Positions 55,523-64,000 of a stretch of DNA of 64,000 nucleotides are shown in pieces. A program made the translations under genes and the position numbers. The stretch lies in NCBI RefSeq assembly GCF_900104665.1, contig NZ_LT629969.1, positions 463,559 through 527,558 on the forward strand, written 5' to 3'. The DNA is from Traorella massiliensis (lineage in GTDB: Bacteria; Bacillota_I; Bacilli_A; Erysipelotrichales; Erysipelotrichaceae). The notes beneath the pieces were generated by a model. The model saw nothing but the letters and a program-made list of their open reading frames with translations. It did not search any database and had not been told where the DNA came from. Each line of letters begins with the position of its first letter. Within the stretch, counting starts at the first letter, position 1.

Positions 55523-55603
55523 ACAATCACACCTCACGATCACAAGCTAATTATATACCACAGATTTATAAAATAATCTACTTATTCTAAAGATTCTGTA
55601 AAT

Positions 55604-55867
55604 TTATAATTCATCATGCTCTGTATCGGTACTTTCATAAAGAAAAATTTTTGTTTTTCGGTGCTTAGAGCGAAAACGACGAACCTCTGAGGTGATTTCT
55701 TCGTCTGAAAGCTCATCTGTAAGCATTACAAAAGAGGGCTCTTTCTTTTCAGATTCATTTTCAATAGAAGTTCGGTTTTCATTTAAAAAAACGTCAAGCT
55801 TTCTCATAAGAAAATAAACGAAGATAAATACCATTAACAATGCCAAAATCAATATGGCTTCTTTCAT
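55604..55867 (-). CDS. Small single-helix membrane protein between ktrA and kdpD
   Basis: 87 residues: a helix of about 20 hydrophobic residues at the N terminus (ILILALLMVFIFVYFL), then an acidic and basic cytoplasmic tail. I do not recognise a family. ATG 55867 follows AGGTGG. Its position in the potassium operon between the transport and sensor genes suggests it works with one of them. Confidence 0.65.
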   Translation of the reverse strand: MKEAILILALLMVFIFVYFLMRKLDVFLNENRTSIENESEKKEPSFVMLTDELSDEEITSEVRRFRSKHRKTKIFLYESTDTEHDEL

Positions 55868-55895
55868 GTTGCTCACCACCTAAAAATTTAAAAAA

Positions 55896-56546
55896 TTATA
55901 TATGGAAACATTTTTGTAATGCTTTATATTCACCAAGTACAAGCATCGTAACATCTTTAGTCAGAATCGTTTCAGGAGTAATTGACATATTCATTTTGCC
56001 ATTTTCCTTTACTGCCATGATGTTGATATTATATCTTTTACGAATATCGATCTGTCCGATACTTTTACCGATCCATGAAGCTGGCGGTGACACTTCAAAG
56101 ATTGAATGTGTGTCATCAAGCTCAATGTAGTTAAGAAGATGATCGGCACTGTAGCGGATAGCCGCCCACTTTGCCACCTGTTTTTCCGGATAAACAACTT
56201 CATCAGCACCATTGCGTAATAAAAATTTTGCCTGAACATCACGTTCTGCACGGGATACGACCAGTTTAGCCCCCATTTCTTTTAATAGCGATGTAGTTTC
56301 TAATGAACTTTGAAAATCATTGGCAATAGCAACAATACACACATCATAATTACTGATTCCTAAAGATTCAAGAAATTCTTCATTTGTACTGTCACCAATC
56401 TGAGCACTTGTAACATAAGGCAAGATATCATTGATTCTTTCCTCATTATGATCAATGGCCATAACTTCATGCCCTAATTCATTAAGTGTTGTTGCGATAT
56501 GTCTTCCAAATCTTCCAAGTCCGATAAGTAAAATTGATTTTGTCAT
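55896..56546 (-). CDS. ktrA: KtrA/TrkA-family potassium-channel gating protein
   Basis: 216 residues. Rossmann RCK_N domain (ILLIGLGRFGRHIATTL; binds ATP/NAD) and RCK_C domain, the octameric ring that gates KtrB. The acid motif AIDHNEERIN follows. AGGAGG site. Coupled to ktrB upstream and to the sensor genes downstream. Proteins of this type often bind c-di-AMP; no riboswitch for it was seen. Confidence 0.93.
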   Translation of the reverse strand: MTKSILLIGLGRFGRHIATTLNELGHEVMAIDHNEERINDILPYVTSAQIGDSTNEEFLESLGISNYDVCIVAIANDFQSSLETTSLLKEMGAKLVVSRAERDVQAKFLLRNGADEVVYPEKQVAKWAAIRYSADHLLNYIELDDTHSIFEVSPPASWIGKSIGQIDIRKRYNINIMAVKENGKMNMSITPETILTKDVTMLVLGEYKALQKCFHI

Positions 56547-56562
56547 AATATTTTCCTCCTAA

Positions 56563-57900
56563 TTAACCTACAGTGATCCTTTCCTGCGGCAGCTTGGAAA
56601 GGTGTTTGTTTGTGTTTGAAAGTGCCGCATAAATTAATGTAAGACCGCCTACTCTGCCAATAAACATAAGAGAGATCAGGATACATTGAGATAAGATACC
56701 TAATTCAGGGGTAATACCCAAAGTAAGACCTACTGTTCCGATAGCTGAGGCTGTTTCATAAAGACAAGCGCTTAATGGTAAATCTTCAACTACGCTGATG
56801 ATTAATCCGCCTACAAAGAAAAGAGTAAGATACATCATGAAAATAGTAGCGGCATTTTTAATGACGCCTCCTTCAATACGACGGCCAAAAAACTGTGCAT
56901 CTTCTTTACGTCTAAAAATGGCAATGGCATTCGACATCATGACTGCAAAAGTAGTCGTCTTCATACCACCAGCAGTTGATCCAGGTGAACCTCCAATCAG
57001 CATAAGAATGATCATGATTGCCTGGGCAGCTCCACTCATGGCTGAAAGATTGACCGTATTGAATCCAGCAGTACGTGGGGTAATCGATTGAAAGAAAGAG
57101 CTTAAGATACGTTCACCGGCAGGCATATCCATAAATTCATTAAAATAAAAGAATATAGCCGGAATAAAAATCAATAAAGCAGTAGTAATAAGAATTACTT
57201 TGCTTTGCATGCGATAGCGCTTGAAATGAAATTTATTTTTTGTTATATCTTCCCATGTAAGAAAACCAATACCACCTATTACAATCAAAAGCATGATTGC
57301 AATATTGATTGAAGGACTTCCCACATAGGCTGTCAGTGAAGGGTATAATGAATCGGCACGGCCTAAAATATCAAAGCCTGCATTACAGAAAGCAGAGATA
57401 GAGTGAAAGACTGCCATCCAGATACCTTTTATCCCATAGTCCCTGCAAAAGGCAGGCATCATGATAAGAGCTCCTATCAGTTCAATCATAAAAGTGGCTT
57501 TCAAGATAAAACCGGTAAGCCGGACAATGCCACCGACCTTAGGTGCTGAAATTGCTTCCTGCATCGTGCTGCGCTGTTTTAACGATATTTTCTTTCCAGA
57601 AAGCAATGTAAAGGCTATAGCAATCGTTACAACACCTAATCCTCCTATCTGGATCAGCGTAATAATGATGCTTTGACCAAATGAAGACCAATAGCTTCCT
57701 GTATCCTGCACGACAAGTCCTGTTACACAGACAGCAGAGGTGGAAGTAAACAACGCTTCGTTAAAGGGGGTTACTACACCATCTTTAGAGGAAACTGGTA
57801 ACATGAGTAGCAGTGCTCCCAGCAAAACGACTGCCGCAAATCCCAAAATAATAATCTGAAATGAAGTCAGACATCTTTTTTTATGTGCTAGTTCTGTCAT
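56563..57900 (-). CDS. ktrB: KtrB/TrkH-family potassium transporter
   Basis: 445 residues, about ten membrane spans with four P-loops: SAVCVTGLVV, SAFCNAGFDI, RTAGFNTV and TASAIGTVGLTLG, each holding the filter Gly. Imports K+ (with Na+) in complex with KtrA. Start ATG 57900 follows AAGGAGTGACACT; the in-frame start at 57918 lies upstream of this site. A TATAAT on the minus strand at 57930-57925 may be its -10. Confidence 0.93.
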   Translation of the reverse strand: MTELAHKKRCLTSFQIIILGFAAVVLLGALLLMLPVSSKDGVVTPFNEALFTSTSAVCVTGLVVQDTGSYWSSFGQSIIITLIQIGGLGVVTIAIAFTLLSGKKISLKQRSTMQEAISAPKVGGIVRLTGFILKATFMIELIGALIMMPAFCRDYGIKGIWMAVFHSISAFCNAGFDILGRADSLYPSLTAYVGSPSINIAIMLLIVIGGIGFLTWEDITKNKFHFKRYRMQSKVILITTALLIFIPAIFFYFNEFMDMPAGERILSSFFQSITPRTAGFNTVNLSAMSGAAQAIMIILMLIGGSPGSTAGGMKTTTFAVMMSNAIAIFRRKEDAQFFGRRIEGGVIKNAATIFMMYLTLFFVGGLIISVVEDLPLSACLYETASAIGTVGLTLGITPELGILSQCILISLMFIGRVGGLTLIYAALSNTNKHLSKLPQERITVG

Positions 57901-58107
57901 AGTGTCACTCCTTTGCACACCCTTATTATATTGCCCCTGATTTTAAGAAAGTGTAAACAGATTGTTCTTCGTATTAAGATTGTATAAAGATGGTATGAAT
58001 AGATAAAAAAAGAGAATCATAAAATGCTTTTTTCAGTAGATTTAATCTTTTTGCATTTTATTTTATTTAATAGATTATTTGAGATATACTATAGCTGGGT
58101 GATGATC

Positions 58108-58368
58108 ATGAAACATGTGAAGATGATGGTACTGGAACACTGTCCACACTGCCGAAAGGCATTTGAATATATTGACGAGCTCAAACAAGAAAACATGCTT
58201 TATCGAAATGTTGAGATCGAAGTCATTGATGAAGTTAAAGACGAAGCAAAGACACGGGGTTACGATTACTGGTATGTGCCAGCCTTTTTTGTCAATAACC
58301 AGAAAATTCATGAAGGCGTTCCATCAAAAGAAAGCATTCAAGCGGTATTAGAAGAGGCGATTTCATGA
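58108..58368 (+). CDS. Glutaredoxin-like protein
   Basis: 86 residues with a CPHC redox site (LEHCPHCRKAFEYID), a cis-Pro strand (YVPAFFVNNQKIHEG) and the glutaredoxin fold. It reduces disulfides or binds iron-sulfur clusters; the partner reductant is unknown. Start ATG 58108 follows GGGTG; the longer in-frame start would add a hydrophobic leader of doubtful reality. The alpha/beta hydrolase starts in its stop (ATGA). Confidence 0.85.
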   Translation: MKHVKMMVLEHCPHCRKAFEYIDELKQENMLYRNVEIEVIDEVKDEAKTRGYDYWYVPAFFVNNQKIHEGVPSKESIQAVLEEAIS

Positions 58369-59153
58369 GCGTTGTCTGTTTTAAAGAAAGTTTACACAGT
58401 CATAATGGCTATGATATACATATGATCGTAACGAAACCTTTTCAAAAGCAAAAGAAGGTGTGTATTATTTTATTGCATGGTACCTGTTCAGATATGAATG
58501 AGGCAGGTAATGCTTATGTATATTTAAGCCGCCAGCTTGCAGACCATGGATATGCATCCATTCGTTTTGATTTTGTTGGCTGTGGCAGCAGTGATGTGGA
58601 TTATATTCACTATACATATAAAAGTGCCATTAGTGACACAAATGAAATCATTGAATATGCGAAAAAGCTGGGTTATGATGAAATCTGTCTATTAGGATGG
58701 AGTCAGGGAGCAGCGATTGCTTTTTTAAGTGCTAATGAGGATGTCAGTTCTGTGATCGCACTTGCACCTGCCGCTAATATGCGGATAATGATTCATAAAG
58801 AAGACTATGAATATGCGAAAGAAAATGGTTATGTATGGTATGATCCAGGGTTTAAGGCTTCTGTTCGACTTTCTTTGGAATGGTTTGAGGATGTGTTGAA
58901 TACAGATGTATTGGATATTTATTCAAAAAAAAATCTGCCAACGCTTGCTATACATGGGCTTCATGATACAATCGTAGATCCTAATTATTCAAGAATGAGC
59001 GTTGATGCGAGTGCTCATCCTAATTCCAGGGTCATTTATATGGATGAATGTGATCATGTTTTTAATGTTTTGACTCATGGATATGATTATTTTAAAATAG
59101 TTAGTCAAGAAATCATTCAATGGCTGAATGAAGTGTATGATAAAAAAAGATGA
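58365..59153 (+). CDS. Alpha/beta-hydrolase (esterase-like)
   Basis: 262 residues. Nucleophile elbow LLGWSQGAAIAF (GWSQG), an Asp in GLHDTIVDP and a His in DECDHVFN, so a Ser-Asp-His triad. Closest to bacterial feruloyl/cinnamoyl esterase-like peptidase-S9 relatives. Cytoplasmic. Overlaps the glutaredoxin gene by four bases. Substrate unknown. Confidence 0.88.
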   Translation: MSVVCFKESLHSHNGYDIHMIVTKPFQKQKKVCIILLHGTCSDMNEAGNAYVYLSRQLADHGYASIRFDFVGCGSSDVDYIHYTYKSAISDTNEIIEYAKKLGYDEICLLGWSQGAAIAFLSANEDVSSVIALAPAANMRIMIHKEDYEYAKENGYVWYDPGFKASVRLSLEWFEDVLNTDVLDIYSKKNLPTLAIHGLHDTIVDPNYSRMSVDASAHPNSRVIYMDECDHVFNVLTHGYDYFKIVSQEIIQWLNEVYDKKR

Positions 59154-59185
59154 AAAGTGTAAATGTAAATGCTTTTCATCTTTTT
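59143..59185. terminator. Bidirectional terminator
   Basis: AGATGAAAAG / CTTTTCATCT stem with a 13-base loop, between convergent genes, T5 on the right and A-run on the left. Confidence 0.85.
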
Positions 59186-60131
59186 AATTGTTTTGAAGAA
59201 TCTGTCCGTGAATAGCATATTTTTTTGGAACCAGCAGTTTTATTTTTTGGTCTGCAATTTCAATAATAGGGTTATGCATAATTGCTTCTTCACCCTCAAG
59301 GCAGACAGCTAGCGGACTTTCTGCATAAATTTCTATTTTTTTTGCTTTATAATAATGAACGATATCATCATGAGTTCCATCTAAATGTTGTCCCTGTTCA
59401 TATATTTTCATTAATTGTAGAATCTTTAGACGTGATATTTTAGGAATTAAAACGACTTCCATGTAACCATCCTGGATATTTGCATATGGAGCGGCACAAT
59501 AGCTTCCCCCATAATAAGAAGCATTGGCACATACGACAAAAGAAAAACAGCTTTCTTTTTCTTCCTTGCCATCAACGATGATTCGCATATGATGACGAAG
59601 AGATGTGAAAAAAGAATAGGCAAGGGATATCTGGTAAGCTCCTTTTCCTTTAACAAAAGGAATACGTTTAAATTTATTGGCATTAAAGGCAATCATGGCG
59701 TCAAGACCAATATTGGCAATATTAATTGAGTAATAATCATTGACTTTCAATACATCAACTTCACATATTTGACCATTCATCAATTCTTTAAGATTCATAA
59801 AATCTTTTTTTGCATTTGAACCAAAAAATTTGATGAAGTCATTGCCGGTACCGATAGGCAGATGTGCTAAAACAACATTTTCATAGCCCATACAGCCGTT
59901 AAGAACATCATTAAGAGTACCATCCCCACCACAAGCATAAAGAATCACTTTTTCAGCACTTTGAGCATATTTTTGTGCTATCTTTCGTGTATCTTTTGGA
60001 GAAAGCGTTCTTTCGATACGATAAGTACCCTCAATTTCCTTGTCCATAAATAATTGATGGACAATTTTAGAAATCAACTTTGTCGCATCGCTTTTTCCTG
60101 CTTTTGGATTGATAATAAATATATGTTGCAT
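59184..60131 (-). CDS. Diacylglycerol-kinase-family lipid kinase
   Basis: 315 residues. YegS/DgkB type: FIINPKAGKSDATK (nucleotide site), ILYACGGDGTLNDVLNG (GGDGT), and PIGTGNDFIKFFG. Phosphorylates diacylglycerol or a related lipid to recycle it into phospholipid. Ribosome site GAGG before ATG. The family is in most Firmicutes. Confidence 0.93.
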   Translation of the reverse strand: MQHIFIINPKAGKSDATKLISKIVHQLFMDKEIEGTYRIERTLSPKDTRKIAQKYAQSAEKVILYACGGDGTLNDVLNGCMGYENVVLAHLPIGTGNDFIKFFGSNAKKDFMNLKELMNGQICEVDVLKVNDYYSINIANIGLDAMIAFNANKFKRIPFVKGKGAYQISLAYSFFTSLRHHMRIIVDGKEEKESCFSFVVCANASYYGGSYCAAPYANIQDGYMEVVLIPKISRLKILQLMKIYEQGQHLDGTHDDIVHYYKAKKIEIYAESPLAVCLEGEEAIMHNPIIEIADQKIKLLVPKKYAIHGQILQNN

Positions 60132-60255
60132 AAATATACCTCACAGCAATAGTATAACTGAAATAGTGTTAGGAAGGAAGAGTTCAGTTACAAATTTGTC
60201 ATAAGTGTTTTAATCTTGATTTATTTAGTTATAATTATTTCAGGAGGCGAGGTAG

Positions 60256-60687
60256 ATGAATCAGGCATTGTTGTTTTGGATAGTGGCATGTGTGTTGTTC
60301 ACACTACTTGAAGCCTTTACTCAGCAATTCGTTTCTATATGGTTTTTAATTGGAAGCATCGGAGCTTTGATTTGTTCACTTTTTGGTGCTAATGAAGAGG
60401 CTCAGGGAATCGTATTTGTGATTCTTTCATTATTGACACTTATTGCTTTTCGCCCAATGGTCAAACGACTGGTTAAAGGAGAAGCGATACCAACTAATGC
60501 TGATTCAAATGTTGGACAGCTTGCTCTTGTAACGAAAGATTTTGATGAAAACTCACTCGAAGGACGAGTATTAGTCAATGATATGGATTGGGCGGCTAAA
60601 AGTCTGGATGGAGGATGTTATCACAAAGGTGAAAAAGTCATCGTAGAAAGAATTGAAGGAGTAAAATGTCTAGTTAGAAAGGCGTAG
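60256..60687 (+). CDS. NfeD-family membrane protein
   Basis: 143 residues: two or three hydrophobic segments (about 5-75) followed by an OB-fold domain (VGQLALVTKDFDENSLEGRVLVNDMDWAAKS). NfeD partners SPFH proteins in membrane microdomains; the SPFH gene is 12 bases downstream. GGAGG site. A truncated or short form with no peptidase domain. Confidence 0.92.
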   Translation: MNQALLFWIVACVLFTLLEAFTQQFVSIWFLIGSIGALICSLFGANEEAQGIVFVILSLLTLIAFRPMVKRLVKGEAIPTNADSNVGQLALVTKDFDENSLEGRVLVNDMDWAAKSLDGGCYHKGEKVIVERIEGVKCLVRKA

Positions 60688-60699
60688 GAGATAAGTAAT

Positions 60700-61593
60700 A
60701 TGAGAATTGGAACATGGGTATTTATTATTGCGATTTTAGTTTTTGCGATCATATTTGTAGCGTGTCATGTAAGAATCGTTAATCAGAGCAAGAGCGTTGT
60801 GATTGAAAGATTGGGAGCTTACTATAAGACATGGGGAACAGGGGTCCATTTTTTGGTGCCATTTATTGACCGTGTTGCTATGAATATATCTTTAAAGGAG
60901 CATGTAGTTGATTTTGATCCGCAAGCTGTAATTACGAAAGATAATGTTACGATGCAGATCGATACGGTAGTTTATTTTCAGGTAACAGATTCTAAGCTTT
61001 ATACATATGGTGTCACAAATCCGATGATGGCTGTTGAAAATTTGACTGCAACGACACTGCGTAATATTATTGGTGACTTAGATCTTGATGGTACATTGAC
61101 GTCACGTGATTTGATCAATACACAGATGAGAGCGATTCTTGATGAAGCTACAGATAAATGGGGAATTAAGGTCAATCGTGTTGAATTGAAGAATATCCTG
61201 CCGCCACGTGAAATTCAAGATGCTATGGAAAAACAAATGAAGGCAGAACGTGAAAGACGTGAAGCTATCTTACAGGCAGAGGGACGTAAACGTAGTGAAA
61301 TCTTAATTGCGGAAGGTGAAAAGGAATCAGCAATTTTACGTGCAGACGCAGTAAAAGAACAGAAAATTCGTGAAGCACAAGGTGAAGCAGAAGCAATTGC
61401 ACTGGTGCAGAAAGCTTATGCAGATTCATTAACTGTTTTAAGTCAGGCAAATATCTCGGATGAAGTATTGAAACTTAAAACTTTAGAGGCTTTACAGAAG
61501 GTAGCTGACGGACAGGCTACGAAATTGATCATTCCAAGTGAAATTCAAAATCTGGCAGGTCTTTTAGCCAGTGCTAAAGAAGTGACGAAATAA
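60700..61593 (+). CDS. SPFH/Band-7 membrane protein (QmcA-like paraslipin)
   Basis: 297 residues. One N-terminal membrane helix, then the SPFH domain (VVIERLGAYYKTWGTGVHFLVPFIDRV, LKNILPPREIQDAM) and a helical Glu/Ala-rich tail (AILQAEGRKRSEILIAEGEKESAILRADAVKE) for oligomer assembly. It arranges membrane proteins into rafts. Co-transcribed with NfeD. Confidence 0.93.
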   Translation: MRIGTWVFIIAILVFAIIFVACHVRIVNQSKSVVIERLGAYYKTWGTGVHFLVPFIDRVAMNISLKEHVVDFDPQAVITKDNVTMQIDTVVYFQVTDSKLYTYGVTNPMMAVENLTATTLRNIIGDLDLDGTLTSRDLINTQMRAILDEATDKWGIKVNRVELKNILPPREIQDAMEKQMKAERERREAILQAEGRKRSEILIAEGEKESAILRADAVKEQKIREAQGEAEAIALVQKAYADSLTVLSQANISDEVLKLKTLEALQKVADGQATKLIIPSEIQNLAGLLASAKEVTK

Positions 61594-61607
61594 GTCACTT
61601 TTTACTT

Positions 61608-62087
61608 ATGGATAGAGTCTATCATGAAATAGAGCCTGTTTATGACCATAGCTCTAAAATTCTTATATTAGGTTCTTTTCCCTCTGTTAAGTCAAGAGAA
61701 AATCATTTTTATTATGGACATCCGCAAAATCGTTTTTGGAAAGTATTAGAAAAACTTTATGATATTCATTTTACGGATATCGAATCTAAAAAACAGTTTC
61801 TTCATAAAAATCATATTGCTTTGTGGGATGTGATTGAAAGCTGTGAAATTGAAGGATCTAGTGACGCATCAATTAGAAATATCAAACTTAATGATATAAA
61901 AAAGATCATTGATGAATCTGCTGTTGAAAAAATATACGTAAATGGGAAAAAAGCACAGGAATACTATAATAAATATGTTTTAGATAAAACAAAGATTTCA
62001 TGTATTCCTCTTCCTTCTACAAGTCCGGCGAATGCGGCTTACTCATTAGATAAGCTGATTGAAAAGTGGAAACAAATTAAAGAATAA
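61608..62087 (+). CDS. DNA-deoxyinosine (hypoxanthine) glycosylase, UDG family 6
   Basis: 159 residues: ILGSFPSVKSRENHFYYGHPQNRFWKVLEKL, with the family-6 water-coordinating motif, then LPSTSPANAAY. Removes hypoxanthine from deaminated adenine in DNA. Follows the SPFH gene by 14 bases with no clear Shine-Dalgarno, so it may be read through. Family known in other Firmicutes. Confidence 0.85.
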   Translation: MDRVYHEIEPVYDHSSKILILGSFPSVKSRENHFYYGHPQNRFWKVLEKLYDIHFTDIESKKQFLHKNHIALWDVIESCEIEGSSDASIRNIKLNDIKKIIDESAVEKIYVNGKKAQEYYNKYVLDKTKISCIPLPSTSPANAAYSLDKLIEKWKQIKE

Positions 62088-62309
62088 AATAAAGATAGCA
62101 ATTGCTGTTTTTTTATAATTAACGATTCAGACAGTTTTTATGATCAACTGTAAAATAACGTTAACTTAATTTAGTTTTATACATCTATAAAAAAGAAAAA
62201 ATATAAATAGCTCAAATAGGTGATAAAATAAGCGTATTTGAGCTTTTCTGTTCGGAAAGAGTATGATATAATAGATGTATAAATATACATCTATAGAAAG
62301 GATGATTTT
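62088..62309 (+). other. Intergenic region between DNA glycosylase and IS1634 element
   Basis: A weak palindrome AGCAA / TTGCT followed by T7 at about 62094-62114 may end the upstream transcript. The remaining bases are AT-rich; the part from 62271 belongs to the insertion element. No other gene or RNA was seen. Confidence 0.45.
62271..62294. promoter_or_regulatory. Perfect palindrome at left end of IS1634-like element
   Basis: ATAGATGTAT-AAAT-ATACATCTAT, 10-4-10, right after a TATAAT-like -10 (62267-62272) and before the ribosome site of the transposase. It repeats the outer inverted repeat seen at the right side (TATAGATGTATAATT, 63967-63981), so it may be both the end and the operator. 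Confidence 0.65.
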
Positions 62310-63953
62310 ATGCATCAAAATCCTGTGGATTTACCTGAAAGAACAGTCATCATAAAAGGCAGAAGTGGCAGTTATGTGTACTTGACACAAAGGGTTAAAT
62401 ATTCGCCAGAATTAAAACAAACCAGACCAGTAAGAGTAGCTATTGGAAAACTTAACGAAGAAGGAAAGCTGATTCCAAACAGGAACTATTTTGAAATATT
62501 TCCATATGAACAGAATGAACCCGGAGATAAAGCAGACTTCGTTATTGCGGGACCTCATTTTGTGGCGGACAAGATAAGTGCTGGGAATGGATTAAAAGAA
62601 CTGCTGGAGACGATTTTCAAAGATGATTCGGACAAGATCCTGGATATAGCGACATATATGATGATGAGCGAAAATAACGTAATGCAGTATTTTGAAGACT
62701 ATGGATATAATCACACATTGTTCAGTGCAGAGAACTTCGATGATAATGCGATAGGAAGACTGTTTAAAAAAATAAAAGTAAAGGATATCGATTTGTTCAT
62801 CAGATCGTGGGTACATATGCATGTTGAGAAGCAAATCTATATAGCTTATGATTCGACGAATATGAACAGTGCTGCAGGAAATCTTGAATTGGCAGAATAC
62901 GGACATGCGAAGGATCGTGATGAATTACCGCAAGTGAATTTATCAATAGGATATAATCAGACGGATCAGGTGCCTTTATTCTATGAATTGTTTCCGGGAA
63001 GCATCATCGACAATACGGAATGTGAAAAGATGGTGGAGAGAGCCCGGCAGTACGGATGCAGGGAAATAGGATTCATACTGGACAGGGGATATTTTTCATT
63101 ACGGAATATAAGGTATTTCGAAAAGCATAATTATGACTATATACTGATGACGAAGGGGAATGCAAAGTTCATACAGGAAGCGGCAGAAGAAGCAGGAGCA
63201 GTATTAAAGAACGGATATTCAAATTATATGCAGGGATACGAACTGTACGGGATGACAGTAGAGAAGGATTTATTCAATACAGGAAAAAAAGAATATGTGC
63301 ATGTATATTATAATGGAATAGAAGCGGAGAAAGAAAAGATTACGATCAATAACAGATTCAATAAGATGGATGAGGAGTTAGAGAAGAAGAAAGAGAAAAA
63401 GATAAAGAAAACAGAAGATGTGAAAAGCTATGAGAAATATTATCGATTGGGATTTGATGAGAATGGATACTTCATGAATTATCAAAGAAAAGATAACGAA
63501 ATCATGAAGCTGATAAATAAAGCGGGATATTTTGCGATAGTGACGTCAAAAAAGATGAGTGCAGAAGAAGCGCTGGAAACATATCGGGATAGGGATGCGG
63601 TGGAAAAGATATTCAGGATGGAAAAGACATATTTAGGGAATGATGTATTCAGAGTACATTCGGAAGAGAAACTTGAAAGCAAAGTGTTCGTATCATTCAT
63701 AGCATTGATTATCAGGAATGAGATTTATCAGTCATTAAAGGAATTGTATAAAACGAATAGAAAAGAGTACACAGTACCGAAAGTATTGAAAGATTATGAA
63801 CGGCTGGGAGTAACTAAATTAGCGGATGAGAAATATCATATAAGATATCGACTGACAAATAAGCAAAAGAAGATATTAAAGGCACTGGGAGCAACAGAAG
63901 AAGAATACAGGAAGTTTGTAAATGAACAAATGGATATGTTAGTTAATAATTAA
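62310..63953 (+). CDS. IS1634-family transposase
   Basis: 547 residues, full length. The N-terminal hairpin domain (SGSYVYLTQRVKYSPELKQTRPVRVAIGKL), then a DDE catalytic core: first Asp in IAYDSTN, second in GFILDRGYFSLRN and the third, Glu, in RDAVEKIFRMEKTYLG (Y-x-R-D-x2-E-K-I style). A Lys/Glu-rich helical insertion occupies about 350-380. AAAGGATG site. Reading frame uninterrupted, so it may be active. Confidence 0.93.
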   Translation: MHQNPVDLPERTVIIKGRSGSYVYLTQRVKYSPELKQTRPVRVAIGKLNEEGKLIPNRNYFEIFPYEQNEPGDKADFVIAGPHFVADKISAGNGLKELLETIFKDDSDKILDIATYMMMSENNVMQYFEDYGYNHTLFSAENFDDNAIGRLFKKIKVKDIDLFIRSWVHMHVEKQIYIAYDSTNMNSAAGNLELAEYGHAKDRDELPQVNLSIGYNQTDQVPLFYELFPGSIIDNTECEKMVERARQYGCREIGFILDRGYFSLRNIRYFEKHNYDYILMTKGNAKFIQEAAEEAGAVLKNGYSNYMQGYELYGMTVEKDLFNTGKKEYVHVYYNGIEAEKEKITINNRFNKMDEELEKKKEKKIKKTEDVKSYEKYYRLGFDENGYFMNYQRKDNEIMKLINKAGYFAIVTSKKMSAEEALETYRDRDAVEKIFRMEKTYLGNDVFRVHSEEKLESKVFVSFIALIIRNEIYQSLKELYKTNRKEYTVPKVLKDYERLGVTKLADEKYHIRYRLTNKQKKILKALGATEEEYRKFVNEQMDMLVNN

Positions 63954-64000
63954 CATATCCATTTTATATAGATGTATAATTTTTTGAGAAGTTGACGATA

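Larger units (their letters stand above)
62271..63981 (+). mobile_element. IS1634-family insertion sequence, apparently intact
   Basis: A single transposase gene flanked by matching inverted ends: TACATCTATA within 62287-62296 on the left and its inverse TATAGATGTA at 63967-63976 on the right. The left boundary is uncertain by about 10 bases; no target duplication was identified. Confidence 0.75.

Noticed and set aside
57901..58107. c-di-AMP (ydaO) riboswitch in front of ktrB
   Set aside because: Only a short AT-rich leader is seen on that side; no ydaO-like structure was found.

Overview
The window is a low-GC Gram-positive chromosome, most likely from a gut member of the Erysipelotrichia (Firmicutes). 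This is an inference from gene content, gene order and AT-rich codon use, with no database search behind it. Supporting signs are Firmicutes-type gene order (ftsW-rsmD-coaD; rimP-nusA-rnpM-ylxQ-infB-rbfA), RNase J, TTG and GTG starts, strong AGGAGG ribosome sites, TAA/TGA/TAG all used as stops, and surface proteins with FIVAR-like repeats.

Layout. 1-2104: the end of a surface protein, tRNA-Arg(CCG), and a decayed two-component system. 2171-7365: lipase-like DUF2974 protein, flavodiiron protein, RDAC-like protein, tRNA-Asp, MazF toxin with a YdcC/LolA-like lipoprotein, and a short aspartokinase. 7556-17646: two complete two-component systems, AzlCD, an ABC/FtsX exporter and a lactonase-like beta-propeller. 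17666-21733: an unknown two-helix membrane protein divergent from a HEPN-methyltransferase fusion, then HAD and GNAT genes. 21761-23881: a promoter, a leader ORF containing about 25 copies of AAGC, a terminator-like hairpin and a FIVAR-repeat surface protein. 23927-32910: housekeeping genes (PPC-domain protein, phosphoesterase, RNase J, deformylase, FtsW, RsmD, CoaD, HAD, YfcE-type phosphodiesterase, S1 protein, Pgi). 33035-35051: two abutting broken insertion sequences (IS91-like and IS21-like). 35201-44014: a LicR-type regulator and a Lac/Cel-type PTS operon with 6-phospho-beta-glucosidase, an unknown 348-residue protein, an iron alcohol dehydrogenase and a nonsense-broken AEC carrier. 44140-45528: a truncated ISAs1-like element with an accessory gene, next to an Rpn-type nuclease remnant. 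45600-46633: a metal-regulated NrdI-like flavodoxin operon. 46715-52213: the translation/transcription operon. 52852-57900: Ktr potassium uptake with a KdpDE-like sensor system. 58108-62087: glutaredoxin, hydrolase, lipid kinase, NfeD/SPFH pair and a family-6 DNA glycosylase. 62271-63981: an apparently intact IS1634-type element.

The most unusual structure is at 21761-22051. A promoter-like sequence and a good ribosome site start a short ORF that enters a pure (AAGC)24.75 tract. In the present register it stops just after the tract, 35 bases before a terminator-like hairpin. In one alternative register it stops inside the hairpin, and in the other it runs through the hairpin and stops one base before the surface-protein ATG. 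This looks like repeat-number control of transcription attenuation or translational coupling, that is, a phase-variable switch; I do not know a described example with this arrangement. Second-tier candidates are the HEPN-methyltransferase fusion, the PTS operon that appears to handle the aglycone as well as the sugar, the doubly operated flavodoxin promoter and the antitoxin-less MazF.
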